This document shows positions 40,147-51,619 of a stretch of 64,000 nucleotides of DNA, in pieces. A model generated the notes under the pieces. The model saw only the letters and a program-made list of their open reading frames with translations, ran no database searches and had not been told where the DNA came from. Location of the stretch: positions 1 through 64,000 of the forward strand of contig NZ_JBMSDV010000003.1 in assembly GCF_049445855.1 (NCBI RefSeq), written 5' to 3'. Numbering within the stretch: the first letter of the stretch is position 1; each line of letters starts with the position of its first letter. Origin of the DNA: JAGOCV01 sp049445855. GTDB lineage: Bacteria > Pseudomonadota > Gammaproteobacteria > Burkholderiales > Burkholderiaceae_C. Both the position numbers and the translations under genes were made by a program.

Positions 40147-42224
40147 GCGCGCTCTCCGTCGGCCGCCTGCGCAGCCTGAGCCGCCGCCGACTCCTGCGCC
40201 TTGCGGGCGAACTCGGCGCGCAGCGCCTTGAGTTTCTCGCGCGGGTCTTCCTTCACGGTTGCCTTGTCCAGCGCCATCTCGCCGATGAAGCGGCTGGGCT
40301 GCGCAGCCACCATGTCGCGGCCCTTCTTCTTCCTGCGGGTCCAGCTCACGGCCAGCGTGCGCTGGGCGCGGGTGATGCCCACGTACATCAGGCGCCGCTC
40401 TTCCTGCAGCTTCAGCATCGTGCCTTCCAGGCCGTCGGGGCCGTCCTCGTCGAGCTTGAAGGGCAGCATGCCCTCCGTCACGCCGGCCAGCACCACGTGC
40501 GGCCACTCGAGGCCCTTGGAGGCGTGCAGCGTGGACAGCGTCACCACGTTCTGGTCCTTCTCGCGCTCGCTGATGGTGGACAGCAGCGAGATGGTCTGCG
40601 CCACTTCGAGCAGCGATTTCGTCTCGTTGGCGAGGATGACCCCCGCCGTGTCGTCGATCTGCCCGCCGCAACGCTGCGCCATCCAGTCGCAGAACTCCAT
40701 CACGTTGGTCCAGCGCGAAGCGGCCAGGCGCTCGTTGTCTTCGCTGTCGTACAGGTGCTTCTCGTAGCCGATTTCCTTGAGCCAGTCGGTCAGGAACGCG
40801 CGCGCGTCCTCCGCGCCGAGCGTCTGGCGCGCACGGTATTCCAGGTCGTTCACATAGCGGCCGAACTCGTGCAGGCTGCCCACGGCGCGCGACGACAGCA
40901 CGCTGGGCAGGCTGCTGGCGAACAGCGCCTCGAACAGGCTCAGCTTGTACTGGCTGGCGAACACGCCCAACTGCTGCAGCGTCTGGTGGCCGATGCCGCG
41001 CTTGGGCGTCGTCACCGCACGCAGGAATGCCGGGTCGTCGTCGTTGTTGATCCACAGCCGGAACCACGCGCACAGGTCGCGGATTTCCGCGCGGTCGAAG
41101 AAGCTCTGGCCGCCCGACACCTTGTACGGGATCTGCGCCTTTCGCAGCGCTTGCTCGAGCACGCGCGCCTGGTGGTTGGCGCGGTAGAGCACGGCGAAGT
41201 CCTTCCATTCCTTCCACTGCGAATTCGCGCGGCTGGACTGGATGCGCGCCACCACGCGCTCGGCCTCATGCTCCTCGTTGTCGGCGTCGACGATGCGCAC
41301 GGGCTCGCCTTCGCCGAGTTCACTGAACAGCGTCTTGGGAAAGAGCTTGGGGTTGGGGCCGATCACGTTGTTGGCCGCGCGCAGGATGGCACCGGTGGAG
41401 CGGTAGTTCTGCTCGAGCTTGATGACCTTCAGCTGCGGGTAGTCCTGCGGCAGCTTGCGCAGGTTGTCCAGCGTCGCGCCGCGCCAGCCGTAGATGGACT
41501 GATCATCGTCGCCCACGGCAGTGAAGCGCCCCCGCTCACCCACCAGCAGCTTGAGCAGTTCGTATTGCGTGGCGTTGGTGTCCTGGTATTCGTCGACCAA
41601 CACATGGCCGAGCTGCGCCTGCCACTTCCCGCGCACTTCGGGGAAGTCGCGCAGCAGCTTGAGCGGCAGGCCGATCAGGTCGTCGAAGTCCACGCTCTGG
41701 AAGGCGGTGAGCCGTTCTTCATAGCGCGCCATGATGCGCGCGGTGACGCGCTCGTTGTCGTCCTTCGCCTGGGCTTCGGCCTGCGCGGCGTTCAGACCCA
41801 TGTTCTTCCACAGGCTGATGGTCCACTGCCAGGTGCGCGCCGTGGCGGCATCCGTGGTGCCGCCCGCGTCCTTGAGGATGCTCGTGACGTCGTCGCTGTC
41901 CAGGATGCTGAACTGCGGCTTGAGACCGAGTACCTCGCCGTCCTGCCGCATCATGCGCACGCCCAATGCGTGGAAGGTGCAGATCAGCACCTCCTTCGCC
42001 TGCTTGCCCACGAGGTCCTTCGCGCGCTCGCGCATTTCGGCGGCGGCCTTGTTGGTGAAGGTGATGGCCGCGATGCGCGCCGGCGCGACGCCCGACTGGA
42101 TGAGCCGCGCGATCTTGTGCGTGATCACGCGCGTCTTGCCCGAGCCCGCGCCCGCCAGGACCAGGCAGGGACCGTGCATGAAATTGACGGCTTCCTGCTG
42201 GGCGAGATTCAGACCTGACGACAT
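40143..42224 (-). CDS. rep: ATP-dependent DNA helicase Rep
   Basis: 693 residues, a superfamily 1 3'-5' helicase. Motif I AGAGSGKT (about 24-31), motif Ia TFTNKAAAEM, motif II VDEYQDT, motif III GDDDQSIYGWRGA, QNYRS, and motif V TLHASKGLE are all present. Similarity runs along the E. coli Rep protein more than UvrD. It helps forks pass obstacles and restart with PriA, encoded 2 kb away. A disordered Ala-rich tail ends the protein. It is first gene of the operon with the secreted protein and pldA. Confidence 0.93.
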   Translation of the reverse strand: MSSGLNLAQQEAVNFMHGPCLVLAGAGSGKTRVITHKIARLIQSGVAPARIAAITFTNKAAAEMRERAKDLVGKQAKEVLICTFHALGVRMMRQDGEVLGLKPQFSILDSDDVTSILKDAGGTTDAATARTWQWTISLWKNMGLNAAQAEAQAKDDNERVTARIMARYEERLTAFQSVDFDDLIGLPLKLLRDFPEVRGKWQAQLGHVLVDEYQDTNATQYELLKLLVGERGRFTAVGDDDQSIYGWRGATLDNLRKLPQDYPQLKVIKLEQNYRSTGAILRAANNVIGPNPKLFPKTLFSELGEGEPVRIVDADNEEHEAERVVARIQSSRANSQWKEWKDFAVLYRANHQARVLEQALRKAQIPYKVSGGQSFFDRAEIRDLCAWFRLWINNDDDPAFLRAVTTPKRGIGHQTLQQLGVFASQYKLSLFEALFASSLPSVLSSRAVGSLHEFGRYVNDLEYRARQTLGAEDARAFLTDWLKEIGYEKHLYDSEDNERLAASRWTNVMEFCDWMAQRCGGQIDDTAGVILANETKSLLEVAQTISLLSTISEREKDQNVVTLSTLHASKGLEWPHVVLAGVTEGMLPFKLDEDGPDGLEGTMLKLQEERRLMYVGITRAQRTLAVSWTRRKKKGRDMVAAQPSRFIGEMALDKATVKEDPREKLKALRAEFARKAQESAAAQAAQAADGERA

Positions 42225-42396
42225 GAAGGGACTGCGGGGAAAACGGAGGGCGGGTGGAGGAAAAAGAAGCGGCCTGCCGGAGAAGACAGACCGCGCGTCG
42301 AATCATAACGGCGCGGCATTTCACGATGCAGTGGTGGCACGGAGCTTGCAGAAAACATGTACGAATAAATGCACAACCATGTACAGGAAAACGAAC

Positions 42397-43398
42397 ATGA
42401 GCAAGCCCGTGAATGACCTCGTCGCCACGAAGCGCCGGCTGCTGCAAGCCGCCGCGCTGTCACCCGCAGTTCTCGCGCTGCCGTCGATGGCGCAGGCAGC
42501 GTACCCCGCAAAGCCGGTGAAGCTCATGATCCCCTTTCCTGCCGGCGGGGCGACCGATTACGCCGCGCGCGCCATCGGCACTGCGCTCGCGGAAAAATGG
42601 AAGCAGCCCGTGGTGTTCGAGAACCGCGCGGGCGCGGGCTCGACCATCGGCACCGAAGCCGGTGTGAAGAGCGCGCCCGATGGCTACACGCTGGTGATGG
42701 GCATCCCCGCCGGCATCACCATCGCGCCGCACATCTATCCGAAGCTCGGCTACAACCCGATCACCGACCTCGTGCCCATTGCCGGCTTCGCGACCTCGCC
42801 GCTGGTCGTCGTGGTGCCGGTGGATTCGCCGTACAAGACGATGAAGGACCTCGTGGCCGCAGCGCGCGCCGAGCCCGGCAAGCTGAGCTATGCATCCAAC
42901 GGTGCGGGCTCGCTGCCGCACCTCACGGCCGAATGGTTCTTCAGCGAAGCGAAGCTCAAGGTGACGCACGTACCCTACAAGGGCAGCGCGCAGGCCTTGC
43001 CCGATCTCGTCGCGGGCCGCACGACGATGATGTTCGACATCATCGTCTCCGCCTTGCCGCTGGTCGAAGGCGGACGCCTGCGCGTGCTCGCGGTGACGGG
43101 CGCACAACCCACCACGCGGCTGCCCGGCGTCGCCACCGTTGCATCGGGCGGCTACCCCGGCTTCGCGGCGGACCAGTGGTACGGCCTGTTCGCACCGGTG
43201 GGCACGCCACCCGCCATCGTGCGCAAGATCGAGGAAGACGTGAAGTCGGTCACCGAAGCCACGCTGATGCGCGGCCAGATGTGGCAGCGCGGCGCGGAGA
43301 TCCAGTACGCGCCCGCGAAAGATCTCGCCACCATGGTGAAGAAGGACTCCGACCGCTGGGCCGTCATCGCGAAGTCGACGGGCGCGCGGGCGGAATGA
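42397..43398 (+). CDS. Bug-family periplasmic solute receptor
   Basis: 333 residues. The N-terminus TKRRLLQAAALSPAVLALPS resembles a Tat-type signal peptide. The mature protein has the Bug motifs PVKLMIPFPAGGATDYAARA and VVFENRAGAGSTIGTEAG. The ligand is unknown. AGGAAAACGAAC supports the ATG at 42397; an in-frame ATG at 42379 is the alternative. Next to an AEC transporter on the same strand 32 bases away; Bug receptors normally pair with TctAB, which is absent. Confidence 0.92.
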   Translation: MSKPVNDLVATKRRLLQAAALSPAVLALPSMAQAAYPAKPVKLMIPFPAGGATDYAARAIGTALAEKWKQPVVFENRAGAGSTIGTEAGVKSAPDGYTLVMGIPAGITIAPHIYPKLGYNPITDLVPIAGFATSPLVVVVPVDSPYKTMKDLVAAARAEPGKLSYASNGAGSLPHLTAEWFFSEAKLKVTHVPYKGSAQALPDLVAGRTTMMFDIIVSALPLVEGGRLRVLAVTGAQPTTRLPGVATVASGGYPGFAADQWYGLFAPVGTPPAIVRKIEEDVKSVTEATLMRGQMWQRGAEIQYAPAKDLATMVKKDSDRWAVIAKSTGARAE

Positions 43399-43430
43399 AC
43401 CGGGGAGGGGAATGAGACAATCCCGGCGCT

Positions 43431-44405
43431 GTGCTGCAGATTTTCTCCGTCACCTTTCCCTTTTTCGCCCTTGTGCTTTGCGGTTATCTCGCCGCGACGC
43501 GGCGCATGCTGCCGCTCGAGGCAATCCCAGGTCTCAATGGCTTCGTGCTGTTCTTCGCGCTGCCGTGCATGCTGTTCCGTTTCGGCGCGGCCACGCCGAT
43601 CGCGCAACTGCTGGACGGCACGCTGGTGGTGCTCTACCTTTTGTGCGCGCTGGCCATCGTCGGCCTCACCATCGCGCTCACGCTGAACGAGCGCATCCGC
43701 TGGAACGACGCATCGTTCGGCGCGCTGGTGGCGGCGTTTCCCAACACCGGCTTCATGGGCGTGCCCCTGCTGGTCGCGCTGCTGGGCGCGCAGGCAGCGG
43801 GCCCGACCATCCTCACCATCCTGCTGGACATGGTGGTGACCACCTCGCTGTGCATCGCGCTGTCGCGGCTGGACGCGGCTGACCAGCATGGCATGGCGAT
43901 CGCCGCGCGCAAGGCCCTGGCCGGCATGCTGGTGAACCCGCTGCCGTGGTCCATCCTGCTGGGTGCGGCCGCATCGGCCGCCAGCCTGAAGCTGCCCGGC
44001 CCGGTGGACAAGACGATTGCGCTGCTGGCCGAGGCCGCGTCGCCGGTGGCGCTGTTCACCATCGGCGCGGTGATCGCGCGTTCGCAGAAGCTGGCGGCCG
44101 ACAAGCGCGCGTCAGGGCAGGGTACGCCGGATTCGCGCGACTACATCCTCGTCGCGCTGATCAAGCTGCTCGTGCATCCATTGCTGGTGCTGGCCGTGGC
44201 CAGCGGTGCGCGCTACCTCGGCGTGCCGATCGAGCCGTTCACCATCACCGTGATGGTGCTGGTGGCTGCGCTACCGAGCGCGAGCAACGTCTCGATGCTG
44301 GCCGAGCGCTATGGCGCAGACAACGGCCGTGTGGCGCGCATCATCCTCGTCTCGACGGTGGTGGCATTCTTCACGTTCTCGGGGGCGGTCGCGCTGATGC
44401 GCTGA
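43431..44405 (+). CDS. AEC family transporter (malonate/auxin-efflux-carrier type)
   Basis: 324 residues and about ten membrane helices, with a cytoplasmic loop at about 225-240. The N-terminal half has FFALPCMLFRFGA and FPNTGFMGVPLL, characteristic of AEC carriers, which move small organic anions. A GTG start at 43431 fits the family N-terminus (MLQIFSVTFPFFALVLCGYL). It may share a transcript with the preceding Bug gene. It is convergent with priA, 12 bases apart. Confidence 0.88.
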   Translation: MLQIFSVTFPFFALVLCGYLAATRRMLPLEAIPGLNGFVLFFALPCMLFRFGAATPIAQLLDGTLVVLYLLCALAIVGLTIALTLNERIRWNDASFGALVAAFPNTGFMGVPLLVALLGAQAAGPTILTILLDMVVTTSLCIALSRLDAADQHGMAIAARKALAGMLVNPLPWSILLGAAASAASLKLPGPVDKTIALLAEAASPVALFTIGAVIARSQKLAADKRASGQGTPDSRDYILVALIKLLVHPLLVLAVASGARYLGVPIEPFTITVMVLVAALPSASNVSMLAERYGADNGRVARIILVSTVVAFFTFSGAVALMR

Positions 44406-44417
44406 TGCGCAGCGCCA

Positions 44418-46568
<2,151 letters not shown>

Positions 46569-46663
46569 GCACCTTCCATGTTGAGAGTTCTTCTTAAAGA
46601 AGCTTGGCGAAAAGCCGTTTAAGTCGTTGATTTGAAAGTGCTTTGCAGGCCATTCAAACAATC

Positions 46664-46672
46664 TGTGGATAA
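46664..46672 (-). promoter_or_regulatory. DnaA box 1 (exact)
   Basis: TGTGGATAA on the plus strand is the complement of TTATCCACA, the perfect E. coli-type DnaA box. It lies 96 bases upstream of priA. Confidence 0.6.
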
Positions 46673-46702
46673 CTTTGTTGATATGTTGCAGGCACGCGCG
46701 CC

Positions 46703-46725
46703 AAAGCCTTGAAAATCAAGGCTTT
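46703..46725. terminator. Hairpin between hemE and priA
   Basis: Perfect 10-bp stem AAAGCCTTGA / TCAAGGCTTT with a 3-base loop. It sits about 240 bases past the hemE stop and lacks a U tract on either strand; it may be a weak terminator or a cruciform. Confidence 0.4.
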
Positions 46726-46850
46726 CACTGGATTGCCTTCAAAAAGAGCAGCCTTTTAAATCCATATGAATCAATGACTTAGGTTCGCTATTCGTTTTGT
46801 AGCAACAGTGCGCCAGCCATCGGATTTTTTGCGCGCCGCAACACAACTTT

Positions 46851-46859
46851 TGTGCATAA
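46851..46859 (-). promoter_or_regulatory. DnaA box 2 (consensus match)
   Basis: TGTGCATAA is the complement of TTATGCACA, which fits the TTWTNCACA consensus. It has the same orientation as box 1, 187 bases away. Confidence 0.45.
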
Positions 46860-46961
46860 GTCAAGCGCGCCCAAGTGGCCGCATGCAAGTTTTTCCGCTT
46901 GACAGGCGCGTCGCAAGGGGGTGATTCCTGAGCCATGCCGTGGTTTGCGGGCCGTGGGGAA

Positions 46962-48059
46962 CTACCCCGCGGAAGCCGCCCGCATCTTGCGCGAATGCCC
47001 GTGCACCGCGTCCACCAGCACGGCCACGCTTTCCGGCGGCGTGTGCTGGCTGATGCCATGGCCCAGGTTGAAGATGTGGGTCGGCCCCGTACCCGGCCCG
47101 GTGTGCGGCGTGCCGAAGCTCTCCAGTGCGGCGATGGCCTGCGCCTCGATCTGCGCCGCGCCTGCGAAGAGCACGTTCGGGTCGAGGTTGCCCTGCAGCG
47201 CCTTGCCGTGGCCGACGGTCGCGCGGGCGCGCGCGAGGTTCACCGTCCAGTCCACGCCGAGCACGTCGCAGTCCAGCGCGTTCATTTCTTCCAGCCACAA
47301 GCCGCCGCCCTTGGTGAACACGATGCGCGGGATGCGCGCGCCTTCGTGCTCGCGCTTGAGTTGCGCCAGCACGCGCGCGGTATAGGCCATGCTGAAGGCC
47401 TGGAACGTGCCGTCGGCCAGCACGCCACCCCAGCTGTCGAAGATCATCACGGCCTGCGCGCCGGCCTCGATCTGCGCGTTCAGGTACGCGGCCACCGCGT
47501 CGGCATTGACCTGCAGGATGCGGTGCATCAGGTCAGGCCGGCTGTAGAGCATGGACTTCACGAGGCGGTAGTCGTCCGAGCCCGCGCCTTCCACCATGTA
47601 GCAGGCCAGCGTCCACGGGCTGCCCGAGAAGCCGATGAGCGGCACGCGGCCGTCCAGCGCATGGCGGATCGACGTGACCGCGTCGAACACATAGCGCAGC
47701 TTTTCCATGTCGGGCACGGCCAGCGCGTCGACCGCGGCTTCGTCACGCACCGGTGTCGCGAAGCGCGGGCCTTCGCCGATGGCGAACGACAGGCCGAGGC
47801 CCATTGCGTCCGGCACGGTGAGGATGTCCGAGAAGAGGATTGCCGCGTCCAGGTCGAAGCGTTCGAGCGGCTGCAGCGTGACTTCGGTCGCGTAGTCCTT
47901 GTTGGTGGCCAGGCCCATGAAACTGCCGGCCTGCGCACGCGTGGCGCGGTATTCGGGCAGGTAGCGGCCGGCCTGTCGCATCAGCCACAAGGGGGTGTAG
48001 TCGGTGGCCTGCCGCAGGCAGGCGCGCAGGAAGGTGTCGTTTTTCAGGGGGGCGGGCAT
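46962..48059 (-). CDS. hemE: Uroporphyrinogen decarboxylase
   Basis: 365 residues, the normal size. It converts uroporphyrinogen III to coproporphyrinogen III in heme biosynthesis. The N-terminal signature PLWLMRQAGRYLPEY (about 23-37) with its substrate-binding Arg residues, the catalytic region SDILTVPDAMG, and GFSGSPWTLACYM are intact. The ATG at 48059 starts MPAPLKNDTFLRA, matching the family N-terminus. Confidence 0.96.
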   Translation of the reverse strand: MPAPLKNDTFLRACLRQATDYTPLWLMRQAGRYLPEYRATRAQAGSFMGLATNKDYATEVTLQPLERFDLDAAILFSDILTVPDAMGLGLSFAIGEGPRFATPVRDEAAVDALAVPDMEKLRYVFDAVTSIRHALDGRVPLIGFSGSPWTLACYMVEGAGSDDYRLVKSMLYSRPDLMHRILQVNADAVAAYLNAQIEAGAQAVMIFDSWGGVLADGTFQAFSMAYTARVLAQLKREHEGARIPRIVFTKGGGLWLEEMNALDCDVLGVDWTVNLARARATVGHGKALQGNLDPNVLFAGAAQIEAQAIAALESFGTPHTGPGTGPTHIFNLGHGISQHTPPESVAVLVDAVHGHSRKMRAASAG

Positions 48060-48228
48060 GACACGAATTGTCGCAGCCCCGGGCGTCTGCACCGGCGCGT
48101 GGCTGTAGTGCTTATGACCTGCATCGAACAAGTCCTACAAGCGAATAGGCACGGACCTGCAAACACGGCGTCATGCGGCAACTAGTCTTGAACCATCCAT
48201 TGCAACGAACCTCTTGAGGAGTTGAACC

Positions 48229-48699
48229 ATGCAACGATCTTCATTGACTTCTTCCCTGGTGCTGGCCGGCCTGCTTTGTGGCGGTGCCGCGTTTGCGGCC
48301 GACAACGCAACCAGCCAGGACGCACAGGAGCGTTACCGCCAGGAAGTGGCCGCCTGCAACAGCGGCCAGACGCAGCAGGACAAGCAGACCTGCCTGCGCG
48401 AAGCGGGTGCCGCGTTGCAGGCCGCCCGTCAGGGTCAACTGGACCAGAGTACCCAAGTCGCGTCCTATGACGGCAACGCGCTGGCGCGCTGCAACGTCTT
48501 CATGGGCGAGGAACTGAGCGCCTGCCGTGCACGCATCGTGGGTCACGGCTCGCAGGAAGGCGCGACCGTGACGAGCGGCAGCGTGAACGAGGGCGGCATC
48601 CTGCGCGAGAGCGTGCAGGTGATCACGATCCCGGCAGAACCCACGGCGCCGGCCGTGAACGGCGGCCCGGTCGTGACACCGTTGCCGCCAGCGAACTGA
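48229..48699 (+). CDS. Secreted hypothetical protein (156 residues)
   Basis: A signal peptide (about 1-24, cut after AFAA) is followed by a Gln/Ala-rich helical part with Cys residues spaced as in CNSGQTQQDKQTC and CNVFMGEELSAC, then a Pro-rich tail. Similar short periplasmic proteins of unknown function occur in Comamonadaceae. A strong Shine-Dalgarno (GAGGAG) supports the start. Probably monocistronic; a hairpin follows. Confidence 0.78.
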   Translation: MQRSSLTSSLVLAGLLCGGAAFAADNATSQDAQERYRQEVAACNSGQTQQDKQTCLREAGAALQAARQGQLDQSTQVASYDGNALARCNVFMGEELSACRARIVGHGSQEGATVTSGSVNEGGILRESVQVITIPAEPTAPAVNGGPVVTPLPPAN

Positions 48700-48701
48700 G
48701 C

Positions 48702-48725
48702 CTGACCGGCCCCGGTTCAGCTTTT
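48702..48725 (+). terminator. Terminator after the 156-residue gene
   Basis: Imperfect stem (CTGACCGG with CCGGTTCAG) followed by CTTTT, between convergent genes. It overlaps the stop of the minus-strand redoxin gene. Confidence 0.4.
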
Positions 48726-49355
48726 GTACTTGATGCTGCAGCCGTAGGGCCGGGTATTCGCCTGACTCACCGGTTTGCCGGCGAGTGTTTCATCGAGACC
48801 TTGGCGGACGTAGTTCGTCGCGGTCTTGATGTCGTCTGCGCGTGCCGACGCGATACTGTCGATGCCGCCCGCATAGACCAGCACGCCCTGCGGATTGACG
48901 ATGTACATGTGCGGCGTGGTGCGCGCGCCGTAAGCCTTGCCGACGGTGCCTTCTTCGTCCATCAGCATGGCGGTCTGGACCGACTGCTTGTCCTTCGCCC
49001 ATGCCGTGAGCTTGGCGGGTTCGAGGTAGTCACCCGCCGCTTTCTCCGTGGAGTTCACCGACAGCCACACGACGCCCTTGGCCATGGCTTCCTTCTGCGT
49101 GGCCGGCATGTTGCCGGAGTTGTAATGCTTCTGCACGAACGGGCAACCCGGGTTGGTCCACTCGAGCACGACGTGCTTGCCCTTGAAGTCGCTCAGCTTC
49201 ACGGTCTTGCCCGTTGCGTCCTTCACGGTGAAGTCGGGCGCGGGTTGCCCGACCGTGGCCGATGCAAAAGCGGCAGGCGATGCGGCAGCGAAGGCCAGCG
49301 TCGTGACGGCGAGGGCGATGTGAAGAGCAGATTGGAGAGCGGAACGGCGCAGCAT
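48717..49355 (-). CDS. Periplasmic redoxin-family protein
   Basis: 212 residues. Signal peptide (about 1-32), then a thioredoxin-like/peroxiredoxin-like fold (VGQPAPDFTVKDATGKTVKL) with a single active-site Cys in WTNPGCPFVQKHYN. The second Cys of a CxxC is replaced, and another Cys lies at the C-terminus (YGCSIKY). It may be a thiol peroxidase or a reductant carrier. It lies 83 bases downstream of a DsbD-like gene on the same strand, which could supply electrons to it. Confidence 0.82.
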   Translation of the reverse strand: MLRRSALQSALHIALAVTTLAFAAASPAAFASATVGQPAPDFTVKDATGKTVKLSDFKGKHVVLEWTNPGCPFVQKHYNSGNMPATQKEAMAKGVVWLSVNSTEKAAGDYLEPAKLTAWAKDKQSVQTAMLMDEEGTVGKAYGARTTPHMYIVNPQGVLVYAGGIDSIASARADDIKTATNYVRQGLDETLAGKPVSQANTRPYGCSIKYKS

Positions 49356-49438
49356 GTGGATTCCTTTCAGGTCGGATCAGAAATGAACACGGATGAACAT
49401 GGAACGGCGGGAACGGCGGAATGCTTCAGGTTTCGGCG

Positions 49439-51619
49439 TCAGAGTTTCGCGATGACCGAGCGAACCTCGTCCACCCCCAGAATCTCGGACAGCACGACCG
49501 GCGCGCTGCCCTGGCGATAGAACACATAGACCGGCACGCCGCTGCGCCCGAGTTGCGCCAGCGCGGCGGTGATGGCCGGGTCGCGCCGCGTCCAGTCGGC
49601 GCGCAGCAATGCTACGTTCTTGCCCGCGAGGTCGGCAAGCACATCCCCATTGGCCAGCGTGGTCTTCTTGTTGTACTGGCAGGTCACGCACCAGGCGGCG
49701 GTGAAGTCGACGAACACCGGCTGGCCTGCGGCCACGAGCCGGTCCACCTTGCCGGGGGCCCAGGCTTGCCAGCGGTCGGTCGTGCCTGCGGGGGCAGCGG
49801 CCACCATGTCGACCTGCCGCGTGACGGTCGGGCCCAGCATGCCGACCAGCGTTGCCAGTGCCGCCGTCAGCACGCCGCCCAGCACCAGCCGGCCCGCACC
49901 GCGCAGCGAGAACGCCCAGATGACCGAGGCCATGGCGACCAGCAGCGCCAGCAGCGCACCCGCGCCGTCGATGCCCGTTTGCTGGCCCAGCACCCAAACC
50001 AGCCACACCACGGTGGCGAACATCGGGAAGGCCATCAGCTTGCGGAAGGTTTCCATCCAGCGGCCGGGGCGCGGCATCCAGCCTGCCACGGCGGGCACGA
50101 GGCTGGCCACGAGATAGGGCAGCGCCATGCCGAGGCCCACTGCGCCGAACACGGTGAGCGCCTGCCAGGCCGGCAGGCCGACCGCGAAGCCGACCGATGC
50201 GCCCATGAACGGCGCGGTGCAGGGCGACGCGATGGCCACCGCCAGCACGCCGGAAATGAACGAATCCGCCACCGGATGGCGGGCCTGCATCGACGCGAGG
50301 CCCGACGGCACGAGCCGCCCGAACTCGAACACGCCCGCGAAGTTGAGGCCGATGACGGTGAAGAGGGCGGCCAACAGCGCCACCACCAGCGGCGACTGCA
50401 GCTGGAAGCCCCAGCCGAGCTGCTCACCCGCCGCGCGCAGCGCGAGGAACAGCGCCCCCAGTGCAAGGAATGACAGCACCACGCCCGCCGTGTACGCCAG
50501 CCCGCTCGTGCGGCGCGCCGCGGCATTGGTGGAATGCTGCGCGAACCCCACCACCTTGATGGCCAGCACCGGGAACACGCAAGGCATGAGGTTGAGGATG
50601 AGCCCGCCGATCAGCGCGCCGAAGAGCGCCGCCCAGAGCGTCAGACCCGCGCCGCCTGAACCACCCGAGCCACCTGCCGTTCCACCGCCCGATGCGTTCT
50701 GCGCGAGTGCCTGTGCCAGCGCGGGCGAAACGCCGCTGCCGGCAGCGGCTGCCGCGGGCCAGTCACCCGACACCGGCGCTTCGGCGCGCCAGCCGGTGCG
50801 GTCCTTCGCGTCCTGCAGCGCCAGCACCACCGGCATGACCTTCGGGCTCTGGCTGCGCTGCGGGGACAGTGGTACGTCGGCCGTCCAGACGCCGCCCTTC
50901 CAGGCCTGCGTCCACTGGCCGGAGGTTTCGATGACTTCCGGCGTCTCGGGGAAGAATTCGAGCGCCTTGCCCTGCAAGGCGGCTGGCAGGCCGGTCACCG
51001 ACACCTTGAGCAGCGTGCCTTCCACCTGGACTTTGCTGCCCGGCGGCAGCGCCTTGGGCTGCGAGGCGAATGCATCGTCGAACTCGGCCTTGTTGAAGGC
51101 GGTGGACGAGCGGGTGGGAATCTTCAGGGTGAATTCGCCGTCTTCGGGAATGCACTCCTTCTTGCAGACCAGCCAGGACGCGCTGAGCTTGACCTCGAGT
51201 TCGCTGCGCAGCACCGAAGGCTTGAAGTCCGGCGTGATGATGAGCGGCACCGGCAGCAGCACCTTGTCTTCGTAGCCGTAGTTGGCCAGCGTGCCGATCG
51301 GGATCTTGCGCGGCACGGGCCAGGCGATGTCTTCGGCCAGCACGCCCACCGGCAGCGTCCAGCGCAGGTCGGTCGGCAGGCCGGAGTCGCCGGAGTTCTT
51401 CCAGTAGGTGTGCCACTCGGGCTTGTGCGCGATGTGAAGACCCACCCACACTGTCTTGCCCGGCTCCACGCCGTCAGGTGCGTAGGCCATGAGTTCGGCG
51501 CGCACGCGTTCGGTGGTGACCACGTTCGGCTCGGCTGCGTGGGCCGGCAGGCTGGCCAGGAGGCCCGCCGCGCCGGCGAGCGAGACGATCAGGGAGGCGG
51601 CGGCGCGACGCAGGTTCAT
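49439..51619 (-). CDS. DsbD/ScsB-family protein-disulfide reductase
   Basis: 726 residues. Signal peptide (about 1-29), an N-terminal periplasmic region of about 300 residues unlike short nDsbD and closer to ScsB-type proteins (GKTVWVGLHIAHKPEWHTYW), and about eight membrane helices including the redox Cys in LNLMPCVFPVLAIKV. A C-terminal thioredoxin domain has AAWCVTCQYNK. It passes electrons from cytoplasmic thioredoxin to periplasmic partners. The ATG at 51619 matches the signal peptide start. The neighbouring redoxin is a candidate partner. Confidence 0.88.
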   Translation of the reverse strand: MNLRRAAASLIVSLAGAAGLLASLPAHAAEPNVVTTERVRAELMAYAPDGVEPGKTVWVGLHIAHKPEWHTYWKNSGDSGLPTDLRWTLPVGVLAEDIAWPVPRKIPIGTLANYGYEDKVLLPVPLIITPDFKPSVLRSELEVKLSASWLVCKKECIPEDGEFTLKIPTRSSTAFNKAEFDDAFASQPKALPPGSKVQVEGTLLKVSVTGLPAALQGKALEFFPETPEVIETSGQWTQAWKGGVWTADVPLSPQRSQSPKVMPVVLALQDAKDRTGWRAEAPVSGDWPAAAAAGSGVSPALAQALAQNASGGGTAGGSGGSGGAGLTLWAALFGALIGGLILNLMPCVFPVLAIKVVGFAQHSTNAAARRTSGLAYTAGVVLSFLALGALFLALRAAGEQLGWGFQLQSPLVVALLAALFTVIGLNFAGVFEFGRLVPSGLASMQARHPVADSFISGVLAVAIASPCTAPFMGASVGFAVGLPAWQALTVFGAVGLGMALPYLVASLVPAVAGWMPRPGRWMETFRKLMAFPMFATVVWLVWVLGQQTGIDGAGALLALLVAMASVIWAFSLRGAGRLVLGGVLTAALATLVGMLGPTVTRQVDMVAAAPAGTTDRWQAWAPGKVDRLVAAGQPVFVDFTAAWCVTCQYNKKTTLANGDVLADLAGKNVALLRADWTRRDPAITAALAQLGRSGVPVYVFYRQGSAPVVLSEILGVDEVRSVIAKL

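Larger units (their letters stand above)
46569..46961. other. AT-rich intergenic between priA and hemE
   Basis: 393 non-coding bases, visibly richer in A+T than the flanking genes, above all at about 46735-46800. It contains an exact DnaA box, a second consensus match and a perfect 10-bp hairpin. It should hold the priA promoter and the hemE 3' end. No RNA gene or small protein was recognised. Confidence 0.6.

Noticed and set aside
46569..46961. Chromosomal replication origin
   Set aside because: Only two DnaA boxes are seen, and no dnaA, dnaN or parAB genes are near; reported only as an observation.
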